Assembly (NCBI GenBank): GCA_003008705.1
Contig: PDUO01000011.1
Coordinates: forward strand, 1,169,956 to 1,233,955
From: Pezicula radicicola
Lineage: Eukaryota > Ascomycota > Leotiomycetes > Helotiales > Dermateaceae
Direction: 5' to 3'
Length of the DNA: 64,000 nt
Part shown: positions 23,122 to 33,746 of the stretch, one piece after another
Position numbering within the stretch: position 1 is the first letter of the stretch
Layout of the letters: every line of letters starts with the position of its first letter
Translations under genes and position numbers: made by a program
Notes under the pieces: generated by a model
Seen by the model: only the letters and a program-made list of their open reading frames with translations
What the model was told of the DNA's origin: nothing
Databases searched by the model: none

Positions 23122-23450
23122 CTGCTACGTTTGCAACCAAACCACGTTTGTGGCTGAGAAAAGCTACATTTGTAGCTAGATTACATTTGTAACCAAACCA
23201 CATTTGCGGTTAAAAGAAGAAGAAGGAAAAACTACATTTGTAGTTAGACTACATTTGTAGTCAAACCGCATTTGCGGTTAAAAGAAGAAGAAGAAGAAAC
23301 TACATTTGTAGTCAAACCGCATTTGCGGTTAAAAGAAGAAGAAGAAACTACATTTGTAGTTAGATTACATTTGTAACCAAACCGCATTTGCGGTTAAAAA
23401 GCTGCATTTGCAGCTGAAAGTCACATTTGGGACTGAGAAAGCTGCATCCA
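23122..23450. repeat. Array of short covarying hairpins (CATTTG core)
   Basis: At least twelve palindromic units share the core CATTTG but carry different, mutually complementary arms. Examples are GACTACATTTGTAGTC (23247), AACCGCATTTGCGGTT (23264, 23315, 23380), AGCTACATTTGTAGCT (23162), GATTACATTTGTAACC (23181 and 23364) and AGCTGCATTTGCAGCT (23400). Between some units are GAA repeats (AAAAGAAGAAGAAG). The arms change in pairs, so pairing rather than sequence seems to be what is kept. The array sits about 240 bp past the stop codon of the minus-strand gene at 23691-24468, so it may be in its 3' UTR. Confidence 0.85.
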
Positions 23451-23690
23451 CAACTTATCCACCTGCCAAATGAAACATGCAGGAGCCGACTGGTTTTTAA
23501 GTCCTGAAAATTTCACTCAGATCCGAAAGAAAGAGAGCTCTTTCGAAGCCGATGAAGATATGGAGCCTGCTGTAATGCTTGGGCATGACCGTGAGTATGG
23601 TACACGCCTTGGCGGTATGGTTTGAGAAAATGCTTCCCGTGTAGGATGACCTGGAACCTGTGGTTGGGGTTTTGTAGATTAAGTGATGAG

Positions 23691-24468
23691 TCATCTACGA
23701 GATTGATCCCACAATCTCCTATCCAGTATGTATTGCCGAGCGCCTGGATTTTCGTCGTCGCCTGTTGGTAGTCGGCGTATGGTATGGAAAGCGGCTAGTG
23801 TATTATAAGGAAGTGCCTGGTTGGAACGTGAAGAGGGCTGCGTATGATGTGTAGAAGCTGAGGCAGCTTAATGAGGGTCGTATGAGGTTACATTGGAGGC
23901 AAATACAGAGCTGCAGCCTGTACCGTCGTTGGCCTGTGGCCGCAGGGCTTATGAGGAGGCACTCCTAGAAGATATAGAGCTGCTAGATGCAGCGTCGTTG
24001 ACCTGTGGTGCCTGTGGTGCTTGAGGTGCCTGTGATGCCTGAGCCTGCTGAACCTGTTGAACCTGTTGAACCTGTTGTGGCTGTTGTGGCTGTTGTGCCT
24101 GTTGTGCCTGTTGTGCCTGTGTTGTTCCTGAAATGCTGAATACCACAGCCCTGGTTGGTTGAAGCCTGTCTGGATGAACGCCTGGAAATGCAGGTCCAAC
24201 TGAGCCCCCTACATGACTATCAGTTACATGTACTATGCATTGATACATGGCACCTACAATAATGTTCATGGAGCCTGCGTTCTGTCTCATAAACCAGCCT
24301 GTCACCTGTGTATGGACCCTCTGGATCCTGTCCTTGCGGACCCAACTGCATGTAAACGTAGTCATATTGGTATGAGAGCTTCCTGTAGGAGATTATATCC
24401 CCGTTGGTTCGCCTGCCGACGACACGCGCCTTGTCAAAAAGCCACCGGCGATGACTTACGTATGGCAT
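23691..24468 (-). CDS. Orphan paralog A, unrecognised family, Gln-rich centre
   Basis: Family not recognised. Exon 1 (24468-24258) encodes about 70 residues that closely match paralog B: PYVSH, a Trp, KAR-like basic stretch, then QLGPxGxDPxGPYxGD and a His-rich HEHY. A 49-bp intron (donor GTAGGT) leads to WGSVGPAFPG and a Gln/Ala/Pro repeat segment (AQQAQQAQQPQQPQQ). The frame then meets two TAA codons (one at 23949-23951). Beyond them, still in frame, the sequence again matches B (FHTIRRLPTGDDENPGARQY to the end at 23691). Either a second intron, whose borders I could not fix, removes both stops, or this copy is decaying. The 3' flank carries the hairpin array. Confidence 0.55.
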
Positions 24469-25818
24469 TGTGTGTAGGTTGTATGATGTATGATGCTAAA
24501 TCAAAAATGAAAATTCTATGAAGTGCGAAAATGAATAACGACAATAGCGCTAGTCAAGTATTTTAGCGCTACAAACTAGTTCCCTTTAGGCAGCAATCAA
24601 ATCAACTGGCGACCTACCTACCTTAGGCAGGTATTAAATTTCGCCTTCAACTTTTGTTTACATCCAAGGAGACTGGCTAATGAAAACCAAGCACGACATC
24701 ATACTCCTGAAAGCATGAGGGCACGAGTATAGAGATCGAGGGATTTGTATTTACGGGGACAAGTCAGCGGTCGAGGACTGATTTTGCCCTGCTAACGTGC
24801 CTCACCTCCAGACTTAGTATTGCACCAGAAAGTGGCTTGTGTCGCAAATGTGGCCTTCGCCCAATTAGCGCCTTACTGTGGTTGTGCGATCTTATTATAT
24901 AAATTTACCCCCAGTCTAGACCAGAGACCAGTATAAGAAAGTGTAGATAATTAGACATGGGAAATTTTGGTATTAGGCATACAGTACTGTTGCAATGTCG
25001 AAGAGGTTTAGGCGTCTTTCATTTTGCGACACAGAAATGAACTCTCGCTTCGTGCACTGTAGCCTAACTTTAGTGTCGGTAGAAAGCCAGCCTCCGGGGT
25101 GAACTTTTTTAGACAAGAGATTACCTTATTGACTGCCATTCTGAATAAAGACATGAGTGCACCATCATTATTTGGTGCTTTAGAGGGAAACGAAACCTGC
25201 ATATAATTGTTTTGTGCTGCATGATGGTATTTGACAAAGCTATGACAATTGTTCGAGGGTGGGATTTATTACCTTCATCTTTGCAATTTATTAACAGGCG
25301 AAACCAGTATAATATACTCCTCAGCGAACTCGATATGCTAGCTACCTATGATCCCAAATCTTGAATTTTGTACCCATCTCAGTTCTTGGTTCTACAAGAA
25401 TACAGATACCAACTTTTCCCAGCGAAACTCCTCGCAGCGATCTATAACATATAATGGCCGATTCCTCCGATTCCTCCGACCATCTCAACCTCCGTGTTAC
25501 AAAATGAAATTTCCAATGTTGTCTTCTTCAGTAGTTCTTGTGGGGTAGTTCTTTTGAACCTTATGTTGTCGTACAGTCCTTTTGGACCTTAGGTTGTCGA
25601 GTATAGTTATTTTGGACCTTGTGTTTGCAGACTTTTTGAGCCTTCACTTCTTCAGACTCTTGCCCTGACGTTCTCAATGTCTTCTTAGAAGACATAGGCA
25701 CCCAAATCATATTTAGGTGCTCGGTGGTAGATATGTTGGCACCAATTGCAAGGCTGATCATATTCCTGCCACATATGTCCTTCTTTTTGGTTCCTGCAAT
25801 TGGGATTTTAGTGACGAA
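24469..25818. other. Intergenic region between the orphan paralogs
   Basis: No gene supported. At 24530-24585, upstream of paralog A, there is GACAATAGCGCTAGTC followed by TTTTAGCGCTACAAA, an inverted repeat TAGCGCT/AGCGCTA also found upstream of paralog B (26520-26553). A short second hairpin array lies at 25548-25617. Confidence 0.5.
25548..25617. repeat. Second hairpin array (TTTT loop) downstream of paralog B
   Basis: Three units spaced 28-30 bp: GTTCTTTTGAAC (25548-25559), GTCCTTTTGGAC (25576-25587) and the mismatched GTTATTTTGGAC (25606-25617). Spacers share CTTAxGTTGTCG. The first two have complementary arms that changed together (TT/AA versus CC/GG). It lies about 200 bp past the stop of paralog B. 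Confidence 0.6.
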
Positions 25819-26436
25819 TCACCTACGCGGTTGATCCCACAATCTTCTGTCCAATATATATTGCTGAGCGTCTGGATTTTCCTCGTCGCCCGATGGCAGT
25901 TGGCGCATAGTATGGAAAGCGACTTGTGCATGATATGCAGGTCCTGAAGTAGCATGTCTAGGCGGTTGCACATAACTAGACATGCTTATATTGATTGCAG
26001 GGAAAGGAATATGAGCTCCAGATGTCTCGAATGCACCAGTGCTGGCCTGTGATGGAGGAAAATATGTTCGAGCGTTGGGAGGAGGTACCTGGTTGGCACG
26101 CGAGGAGATTTGCGTATGATATGTAGAAGATGAGGTGACTTGTACGCCGGGAATCGTGGTCCAATATCCTCCCCTGAACATTTGTCAACAACATGCGTTG
26201 CTAATTTACACATCGTACTTACAGAAGTGGTCATGTACTGCGAGTTGCGTATGATACTGCAACTCATCGCCTTCGTATGGTCCGCATGGATCCTCCCCAT
26301 CGGGGCCCAGCTGAAAGTATGTAAGACTTAGGGTATTCTCGATCTTCTTCTCATTAAGAAATTGGCCAGTTGAGACCCTGGGAACATAACGGGCCTTGGC
26401 CTTAAGCCATTCCACATGGGAGACATAAGGAGGCAT
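25819..26436 (-). CDS. Orphan paralog B, unrecognised family
   Basis: Family not recognised; tandem paralog of the gene at 23691-24468. Exon 1 (26436-26223) encodes PPYVSHVEWLKAKARY, then TYFQLGPDGEDPCGPYEGD and HDHF. A 49-bp intron with donor GTAAGT, the same length and phase as in A, continues into WEDIGPRFPA from 26173. The conserved tail (FHTMRQLPSGDEENPDAQQY to stop at 25819) is in another frame from the start of exon 2, so a second intron must lie between; its borders are unresolved. The tail matches A at about 27 of 32 positions, which argues that both are or were translated. An upstream in-frame ATG at 26520 exists but A has no counterpart there. No signal peptide. Confidence 0.6.
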
Positions 26437-26907
26437 CGCGAGTGATCTTTGGGTTGGTTGTAAGATCTGTGATGCTGAATCAGAAAGGAAGAAGCCTAAA
26501 TGGAGCGCGAAGCGCGACAATACCGCTAGTCGAGCCTTTTTAGCGCTACAAAATTGTCTCGTCCCTTTTTAAGAACAGTTATATTAAGCTTACTATTCGC
26601 AGTTAAATTATGTAGTTCCAGGTTATTTCCGTTTAAAGGCCTTATTTGCCTGTTTAAGTGACGCTCACTTGACTCGGCCAACTCATGATAAATCCTTTAC
26701 ATTAACAAGATGCGAAAGTTAGAGCACATCCCGTGCTTGTGACCAGAAGTACTGTTCTTAGCAGAGAGTGAACTCTAGTATCCAAGCCCGGCACTCCAGA
26801 CTCTTGTTCTTCGACTATCAATCCCCAGGAAATGACTGCAACACAGGGACATGCACTTCTCCCAGCTAATAGCATAAATGCTCTCAGTAACATACTTGTT
26901 CTTTCTC
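26437..26907. other. Promoter side of paralog B and 3' flank of the RBR gene
   Basis: No gene seen. It holds the promoter inverted-repeat region shared with paralog A (about 26518-26555) and a single minisatellite-like motif near 26665-26690. Confidence 0.4.
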
Positions 26908-29695
26908 TTAGAGCCTACGGAACGCCCGACCACGTGGAAGTCGCGGGAATATGTTTAATTCGTCGTCTGGAATAATATTATCCAGTCCTATTCCGCCGTG
27001 TTTTTTGTTCATATGTTGGTAGCAAAGATCGCTTTGCTCAAAAGTCGCTAAGCATACCCAGCAGATGTGAATGCAACATCCACTGCAGACCATATGATTA
27101 CAACCATCAGTCTTTTCCATGGTGGTCTTACATTTCGGGCAATCCTTGAACCCACGTTCTTTCTTAAGCCTTTCGAATGCCTCCTGGCCGCCTGATGCCA
27201 AATATTTGTACTCTGAGCACGTTATGTTCTCGTGGGAGATGTGACAAGACGTGCATAATGATGCAATACACTGCGGACATGTATAGAGTTTGTCCACACC
27301 ATTAGCCCGGTACACTTGTTCACAATCTGGTGTAGGACAATATCGAAAGATATGCGGCCGGCGGCGAATATAAGATGTGAGTGACAACTTAAGGGTATCT
27401 TCAAAAGCTGTTGATGATAGGTGTTCTTGAAGCTCGGAAAGACTAAACATAGCTTGGCAAGCACCGGAATCTCCGTGACAGCGAATCGAGAATTCGCTGT
27501 CTCCAGACCCTGCTGTGGAGCAAGTATTCTCGAAGCATTCGTTGCAGTAGATATGGTTACACTTCGTACGAATTGAAGCTTCCTCTTCGCTCCAACACAC
27601 AACACACTCATGTTCTAGTGTCGCTCGTTCTGAGGTTCCAGCTCTGGGTCCGTTTAAAATCTTTAGTGCAGTCTGGTAGTCTTCACTTGAACCTGTCACT
27701 ATGATCTTCTTCGGCGTTGAGATTATATCTATGGCAGCAAATTCTTTCCCCAGAGCTGAGACGATATCTTGAAAGCCGCCATTCAGCGCCTTTCGGAAAG
27801 TCTCCTGATCAAGTTCGAGGATATGGACCTTGGATGAGTCGGACTTCATGATATTTTCAAGAATTCGCAGAGCCTTTTTGTGGTTATTGCATGTCCCGTA
27901 AAGACGAAGTCGAGATCTCTTTTTGTCACGAACAATCAGGACATTGAGGTCCTGGTAAATTTCTTTGAATTTTCTGGTGGCGGCTCCAGTATTGAAAAAT
28001 GGACTCCACATAGACACATCGCCATCTGTCATAGCTACAGTGCCTGCTAAGATCGCTTCTACCGAAGTTTTTGCCTTGGCTACCTCCTTGGCATCTTCAC
28101 CAAAGATCCTAATGACGGTGCATCTTTGTGCAGGATCCGTATTTCTGTACACCTTACACTTCACAAAGTTCTTGACCCAAGTTTGATACACCGAATCAAT
28201 CTCGGGTTTGGCTGCATCGTAGATATTGGTAGCAAGCTTGAACTTTACGGAATTGACGACTTGCACTGCAATCTTTCCTACATCCAAAAGATCAATCGTT
28301 TTGTTGTTCAAACATCGTGCTGCTTCCCTGGCATCTGCATCGTGTTGAAATCTTGCTGTTGCTTTGACGCGTTTCGCACTTGAATCTAGGCTAATCTCCC
28401 AGGCTTCAATGAGGCCAAATTCGGATAATTTGGCTTTGATGAGTGTGCTCGCCTTGCCGTTTATAGCATCATTGCTGGGTGGCTCCCCAACCTCGATGTG
28501 ATTTGGCTCGCTCCAACCTTCGACAAGGCTGCGGCTAATGTCTTTTTTGGTCACTGTGGGTGGCAAGTCTTTTAAACGAATTGACCATGCAACTTCGTTG
28601 TATCCTCTGGCGATCCCTCTGCGTGTAATAATGTCGCTATGAACGGGCTGATCGCAGGCAACCTTCTTCCCACAAACTTTGTAGGATCCACTGTTGAACC
28701 TTTTGCAAACCCGGTTGGCAATTCCTTGGCTGCTAAAGTTCAGCCATGCCAAAACAGAAGGCTTATACCACGAGCAAGAGACATTTCTGCAGTCAACACG
28801 ATGTGCGGTAGATTCGGACAAGATATTCATAGGTAGTTGCACGGCTTGAAGGTGTGGATGCTCGACCATGGCAGCCTCGTCCCCCGACAGTTTGCTACAG
28901 ATGGTCCTCGCAAATGCAGGATCTTCAATCTTCACATCTGCACTCGTGTGTAGGCCTCCATGGTGTACTGACATCCGCACACAGGTAACAGGTACATCAA
29001 AACCCATCTGTGCCAAGATCGTCACGACCAAGTCTGCGGTGGTGTCGTTATCGAAACCATTTATTCGTACGGCGGAGAAGTCCGAGGAGAGAGAGACCTT
29101 CGATACCTGCGCCCCCGCTCCAAATATAGCAATAGCTCCAAAGATTTCTCGAGAGCAATTGGATAGATTCTAAAAATTTACCATCCCGCCCGGATAAAGA
29201 TGATGTTAGATATAAAAACGAGCAACATACCTCGACGCCCACCTCCAACGGCCCTGCGCTATTAGCAGACTGGACTGGTGTATGAGAAAAGCTGCAGGCG
29301 TGGCCCTTTGAACAAGTGCCTTGGAGAAAGTACCGGCATAGAATTTCGGAGCGTCTGTCCTTTGCGGGCATAGCAACATCAGAGGAGATAGCTATCCTAT
29401 CTATATTGATGGATTCATTAGGATGAGCGAAGGGACAGGCTTTCCCTTTCACACAGTTCCCTTGAAGATAATAACGACATGTCGTCTCTGAACGCCAGTC
29501 TTTTGCGGCCAACGAGGTTGAATCAGTCGATGTTAACTTTGGTAAAGTTATATGGCCCGGCCCGGTGGACTTTGCTTCCACTCGATCCGCTAGGGATGTT
29601 GGCAGGGCAATTGGGGTTGGAGGATTGTCATGACTGTAGTGGCAGGACGTCCCTCTACTACAAAAACCTTTCGCAAAGTACTTGCACTGCTGCAT
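26908..29695 (-). CDS. CCCH zinc-finger RBR-type E3 ubiquitin ligase
   Basis: Predicted RING-in-between-RING ubiquitin ligase with three N-terminal CCCH fingers. Exons 29695-29231 and 29169-26908 join in frame over a 61-bp intron (donor GTATGT, acceptor TTAG), giving 908 aa. The fingers each follow C-x7-C-x5-C-x3-H: CKYFAKGFCSRGTSCHYSH at the very N-terminus and two more by residue about 135. RNA binding is therefore likely. The C-terminal RBR has RING1 starting CVVCWSEEEASIRTKCNH, a central IBR (CPTPDCEQVYR) and RING2 (CPKCKTTMEKTDGCNHMVC) with the probable catalytic Cys845 in DGCNHM. The middle 450 residues carry two or three RRM/KH-like stretches without a clear match. CCCH plus RBR on one chain suggests ubiquitination of RNA-associated proteins. 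A longer N-terminal ORF upstream is open to 29917 but adds no domain. Confidence 0.9.
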
Positions 29696-30622
29696 CTTGA
29701 TCAAAAAGATCCAAGTCTTCAATGTCCTCTGGGAACTTTCGAGCTGTCGCGATTCCTGAGATGAAGTTGAAGTGCGGAGATGAGGGGAACAGGTAGACAG
29801 ACCACTCACTGTATGTATGTAGCCGTAGCCCCAGCATTTTGGACCCACTCTCGCTTCACTACCGAGCCCCTTTCTAATTGCCGAAAAAATAACAAAAAGA
29901 ATATAATTGTCAAACACTGATTCAGTTCCAGGAGACCCTCTCGACTAGAAGTTACAACTGATACAACACACTGTCTTCGACCGCCACTTATCTACTAGGG
30001 GTAGCATATGGTGATTGACTCTTGAGAGTCTTAGGGGAAGGTCCTTGAGAACCTTGTGTTATGTGCAGAATTCATTTGAATCCAATACCCCCCTCTCTTC
30101 GCAAGGGCGGATCTTAGACAAGTGTGTTGTGACCAGCATATGGTTGGAATGTTTGACTTGTTTGATAGCGATTTGTGTTATTTTAGCTTATAGAGTACAT
30201 CTATGCTTCTATCACCCAAAAATAAAAAAGAGTAGGTACTGTACACACTGCCATAAAACTAAGCACACCTCAGATTCACGCTCACAATTATGAAGCTTCT
30301 TTTCACAAGTATGTCTGTTATTCAATCATGTGCACTTGGTACACACTCTTTCCTGAGGCTATCCCTTCTCAAAAAAACACCTTACACCCAACTTAGGCGA
30401 GACTTACTTCACGTATGGTCTAAAACATGATTATTATTCTGTCTAATTATATCGTAGTAAAGTCCTAGATCATGAAGCTCATAATCCAGTTCTAACAACC
30501 ATCGCTATTTGTATTCAGGACCTCCTACAACAGATGAAGTCCCAGGATGTGAAGCCCGTACACACAAAGGAAATCGACGACGTTAGTGGCGCAGTCATTA
30601 TCTCCCAAGAACCAGCATCATC
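29696..30622. other. Intergenic region
   Basis: Promoter of the RBR gene on one side and 3' flank of the UROD/MetE-like gene on the other. No gene or repeat is recognised. Confidence 0.4.
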
Positions 30623-31867
30623 TCAAGTCAATGCCACCATGATCTCCAAAATGCCATCAATTTCTTCTACAGGTGTTCGTCCCATCCCACACTCAGTAGC
30701 AACACCAAACCTCTGGACAACCTGCTTAGCCAGTTCCATCCTCTGTCTACTTCCACCTTCATCACCTGCATGAACTAAACCCAAGTAAAACTCAGTTTCA
30801 TCCCTCAATTTCAAGTCTTTGAGAGGCAAGTAATATTCGATATCCAACCTATCTTTTGGCACCGGCATATGTATCCAATTAACAGGTCTTTCAATTCGGT
30901 TGAGGATCAAGGTTGCAATCTCGACTAACTTCCTTGAATCCTCTGGTTGAACGAAGTGCTTGTGTTCCATATCACCGTAACAGAAATGGAAACCCAGCTC
31001 CACGCCCTCGTCTATGGATTTGGCTAAACGTACGACTCGTTCTGTAATCCCCTCTGACAATGGAGAAAACCATGGCAAGAATGGTCCTGGGAGGCCCTCT
31101 AACATCCCCATTTCTATTGCGATATCCCATTGTATAGCTAGGTCCTCTTTCGGAATATTGTCTTGAATTCGACGCACAGCTTCAAGGAGCAGATTCTCGT
31201 ACAATACTTCGACCTCGGCTTGGTACTCCGGATCAACATACAGGCTGATAGCATTAATAGGTGTTGGCAAACAAACTTGGTAGCGAACTCCACGAGCGAT
31301 GATCCCAGCTTCGCGTAGTCTGCAGAACTCGCCATAAGAAGCCAGAGCAGCCTCATCGTATCGAACTGGGTTGAGTTTGATCTTCTCTGAAATCTCCTCG
31401 ACTATGATGTTCTCGATAGGGCTTGCTCCAGCAGGGGTATCGGAACGAAGGATGAATGGACTGGCCTTGAAGACCTCCTGCTGCCACCATACGAAGTAGT
31501 TACGCTCGCCAGTTTCTCCGTCTGGGATTCGGCATATTTGGTGTGGAAGCTTGTTGCTTAAGTGACGAAGAACATCCTCCGTGGATGAGAGAGGGATGCT
31601 TCCAACTAGGTGGCAGCAAGGCTGACGACGTTGTTCTGTCTCCATATCTGCGTTTTCGTCCATGGTGTATAATCTGCAGTCATCTCTCTGGACCATTGGT
31701 TGTCTTTCGATGGTTGAGGAGGACTGTCTTTTAGTTTTGTCGTTGCCTTGGTTGTGCTGGGGCTTGAACTTTTTGAAGATCGTTTCCATACAACTTCGCT
31801 GTGAATCTTTGGCATGTCCATCACGTAGGACGCCAGAATCATTGTATTTGGACGTATTTTGACCCAT
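30623..31867 (-). CDS. UROD/MetE-like fold protein, possibly N-myristoylated
   Basis: Single exon, 414 aa. The body from about residue 85 resembles the fungal UROD/MetE-like group, the TIM-barrel fold of cobalamin-independent methionine synthase and uroporphyrinogen decarboxylase: HLVGSIPL, RIPDGETGERNYFVWWQ, LPTPINAISLYVDPEY, IQWDIAIEMG, GFHFCYGDMEHKHF and a C-terminal ATECGMGR. The Cys of ECGMGR and the His/Cys of FHFCYGD sit where MetE-type zinc ligands could be, but the group's reaction is not known to me. The N-terminal 75 residues are basic and polar and start MGQNTSK, a good N-myristoylation signal (Gly2, Ser6, Lys7), hinting at membrane attachment. An internal Met near residue 68 (MDENADMETEQ) is an alternative start that would remove this. 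Confidence 0.82.
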   Translation of the reverse strand: MGQNTSKYNDSGVLRDGHAKDSQRSCMETIFKKFKPQHNQGNDKTKRQSSSTIERQPMVQRDDCRLYTMDENADMETEQRRQPCCHLVGSIPLSSTEDVLRHLSNKLPHQICRIPDGETGERNYFVWWQQEVFKASPFILRSDTPAGASPIENIIVEEISEKIKLNPVRYDEAALASYGEFCRLREAGIIARGVRYQVCLPTPINAISLYVDPEYQAEVEVLYENLLLEAVRRIQDNIPKEDLAIQWDIAIEMGMLEGLPGPFLPWFSPLSEGITERVVRLAKSIDEGVELGFHFCYGDMEHKHFVQPEDSRKLVEIATLILNRIERPVNWIHMPVPKDRLDIEYYLPLKDLKLRDETEFYLGLVHAGDEGGSRQRMELAKQVVQRFGVATECGMGRTPVEEIDGILEIMVALT

Positions 31868-33746
31868 AGTTGCTCAGTTGGGTAGTGAGGTACACAGTAA
31901 AGTTGTTTGAATAGTAGAGTATGAAAGATGAGGTCGTCTGGCTTTCTCAGTGTTGGGTAAGAGGAATTTGAACCTAATGGTGTTGGGTTCAGTGTTGCAA
32001 TGGCTGAATATGGAATGCTCTTGCTCAGTATTTATTCATCAGTGGAGCTTGGGCTTACGTTCCTCTGTCGTTATTCCCACTTTGTAAACCTCACTCACCC
32101 TAGAGTCTCACACCCTGCAAATGATTGTTTATTGAGTTCAGCGTTACTTTTACTCAATCTTATACCCCTCATGTGAATCACAACAGTACAACCAGCCACT
32201 CGCAAAAGTGCATACCCTTTCACAACATGCCTCTATTGAAAGGCGTGCAGAAGTTTGCTGCACGTTCGTAAGCCATGCTGGACAAGCGTCGTATAGAAGT
32301 TTGAACATCAACCCAGCGATAAATAAAGACGAAAATGACGAAGTTATACTGAGTAAACGTCCCGATCTTTTAACAGTGAGGCTTCAGATTATGCGCCTAA
32401 TGTATGCAAGATTCTTATGTTTACAAATAACCCAATAGGGACCCGCGGTGAGGAATGGTTGTGGGTAAGACTTGAAGATCTTCCTTCCTGTCGGGTCAGA
32501 TCTGAAATCCAATACTGTGGTACACATTCATGGCTGAACCTCAGCCGCTTCCGAGATTCCTTCGGTACTCGTCGTCAGCCTATCAAAAGCACCTCCTTGC
32601 TTCATCTATCAATACATTTTCTCCCAACGTGAACAACTTGAAAGCTTCGAGAAGAGCACTTATGACCTATCATAAAGCCAGTCTGCAAAAAAAGAAATAA
32701 AGTTGTCTCGTTCAGACTAAAGGTACGGACCTCGATAGTTCCGAGGAGTTTAAGTTAGTTCCTCACAAAATGTTTAATTGATCTACATAATTTAATAATA
32801 GTATATCTACGCACCAAAGTCCGAGCCTTGGTCTGGAACAGTTGCGTTACCCAGAGCAAGCGAGTTACTCAACTCAAGTCAGTTACCCACATCAAGTCAG
32901 TTACCCACATCAAGTCAGTTACCCACAACAACTTAGTTACTCAAATTAAAGTTAATTACACAGTAGCCTAATAAACAGTGGAAGACACCCAAGCTAATTG
33001 ACCGAGGTCATCTGGTGTTCAAGTACTTCCATATACTTCGGTACTCCTAAGTTTCATCGCTAAAAGTAAATGATTTAAATCATGTGACCACTATATGTGA
33101 AGTACCTAGATGGATCTATTGAAGCGACCATCAAATGCATATAATTAGTGAATAGAGAGAGATTCATGACCCAACAGAAAATTCGAATCCTTCAAAAGGA
33201 TACTACTCTCTTAAGATACTACTCTTCTTTGTTCCTAAGAACCGTGAAATGTTTTTTGTCTCGGCTACGTAGCCAGCCAGACTACTTGGGTGATCTGAAT
33301 CCGAATCAAGACCTAGCCTTATAACAAAGAAAGAATACATTAACAAAAGGAAAATTCGTATGATTATCATGAACCACCCCATGAATCAGACACTTGAAAT
33401 GGAGCCGGCGGGATTCAGTTTGGGATGTTAATGCTGAAATAGACTGTCTTCCCCTCTGGAGTCGCAAGAGAAACTGAGTATCTATTCAACCATCACAGCC
33501 CAACTTGTCCCAATTCGCCCAGTCAGCTCTAGAAAGCCAACTTTGACAGTCTTCACTCTCTTCACGGAATTCTCCAACACGAATTCGAGTCCGCTACAAA
33601 GGATCATATATACCATAAAAGCTGGGCGTGTCGTATTCTTTCCACAAGGGTGCAACAAAAGCGCAACACCGCAAGCACTTCAAATCTTCTGACGAAAATT
33701 TCAACAAGAACTGCGGCCGCACTTGCTGCGAACGAAGCTTAGCAAG
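31868..33746. other. Intergenic region with dispersed minisatellite
   Basis: The dispersed repeat occurs at about 32835-32955, including near-perfect tandem units CACATCAAGTCAGTTACC. Short ORFs at 32208-32632 show nothing recognisable. The last 150 bases are the probable leader of the next gene. Confidence 0.6.

Noticed and set aside
23122..23450. CRISPR-like array
   Set aside because: Units are short palindromes with GAA spacers, there are no unique spacers of constant length, and the host is a fungus.
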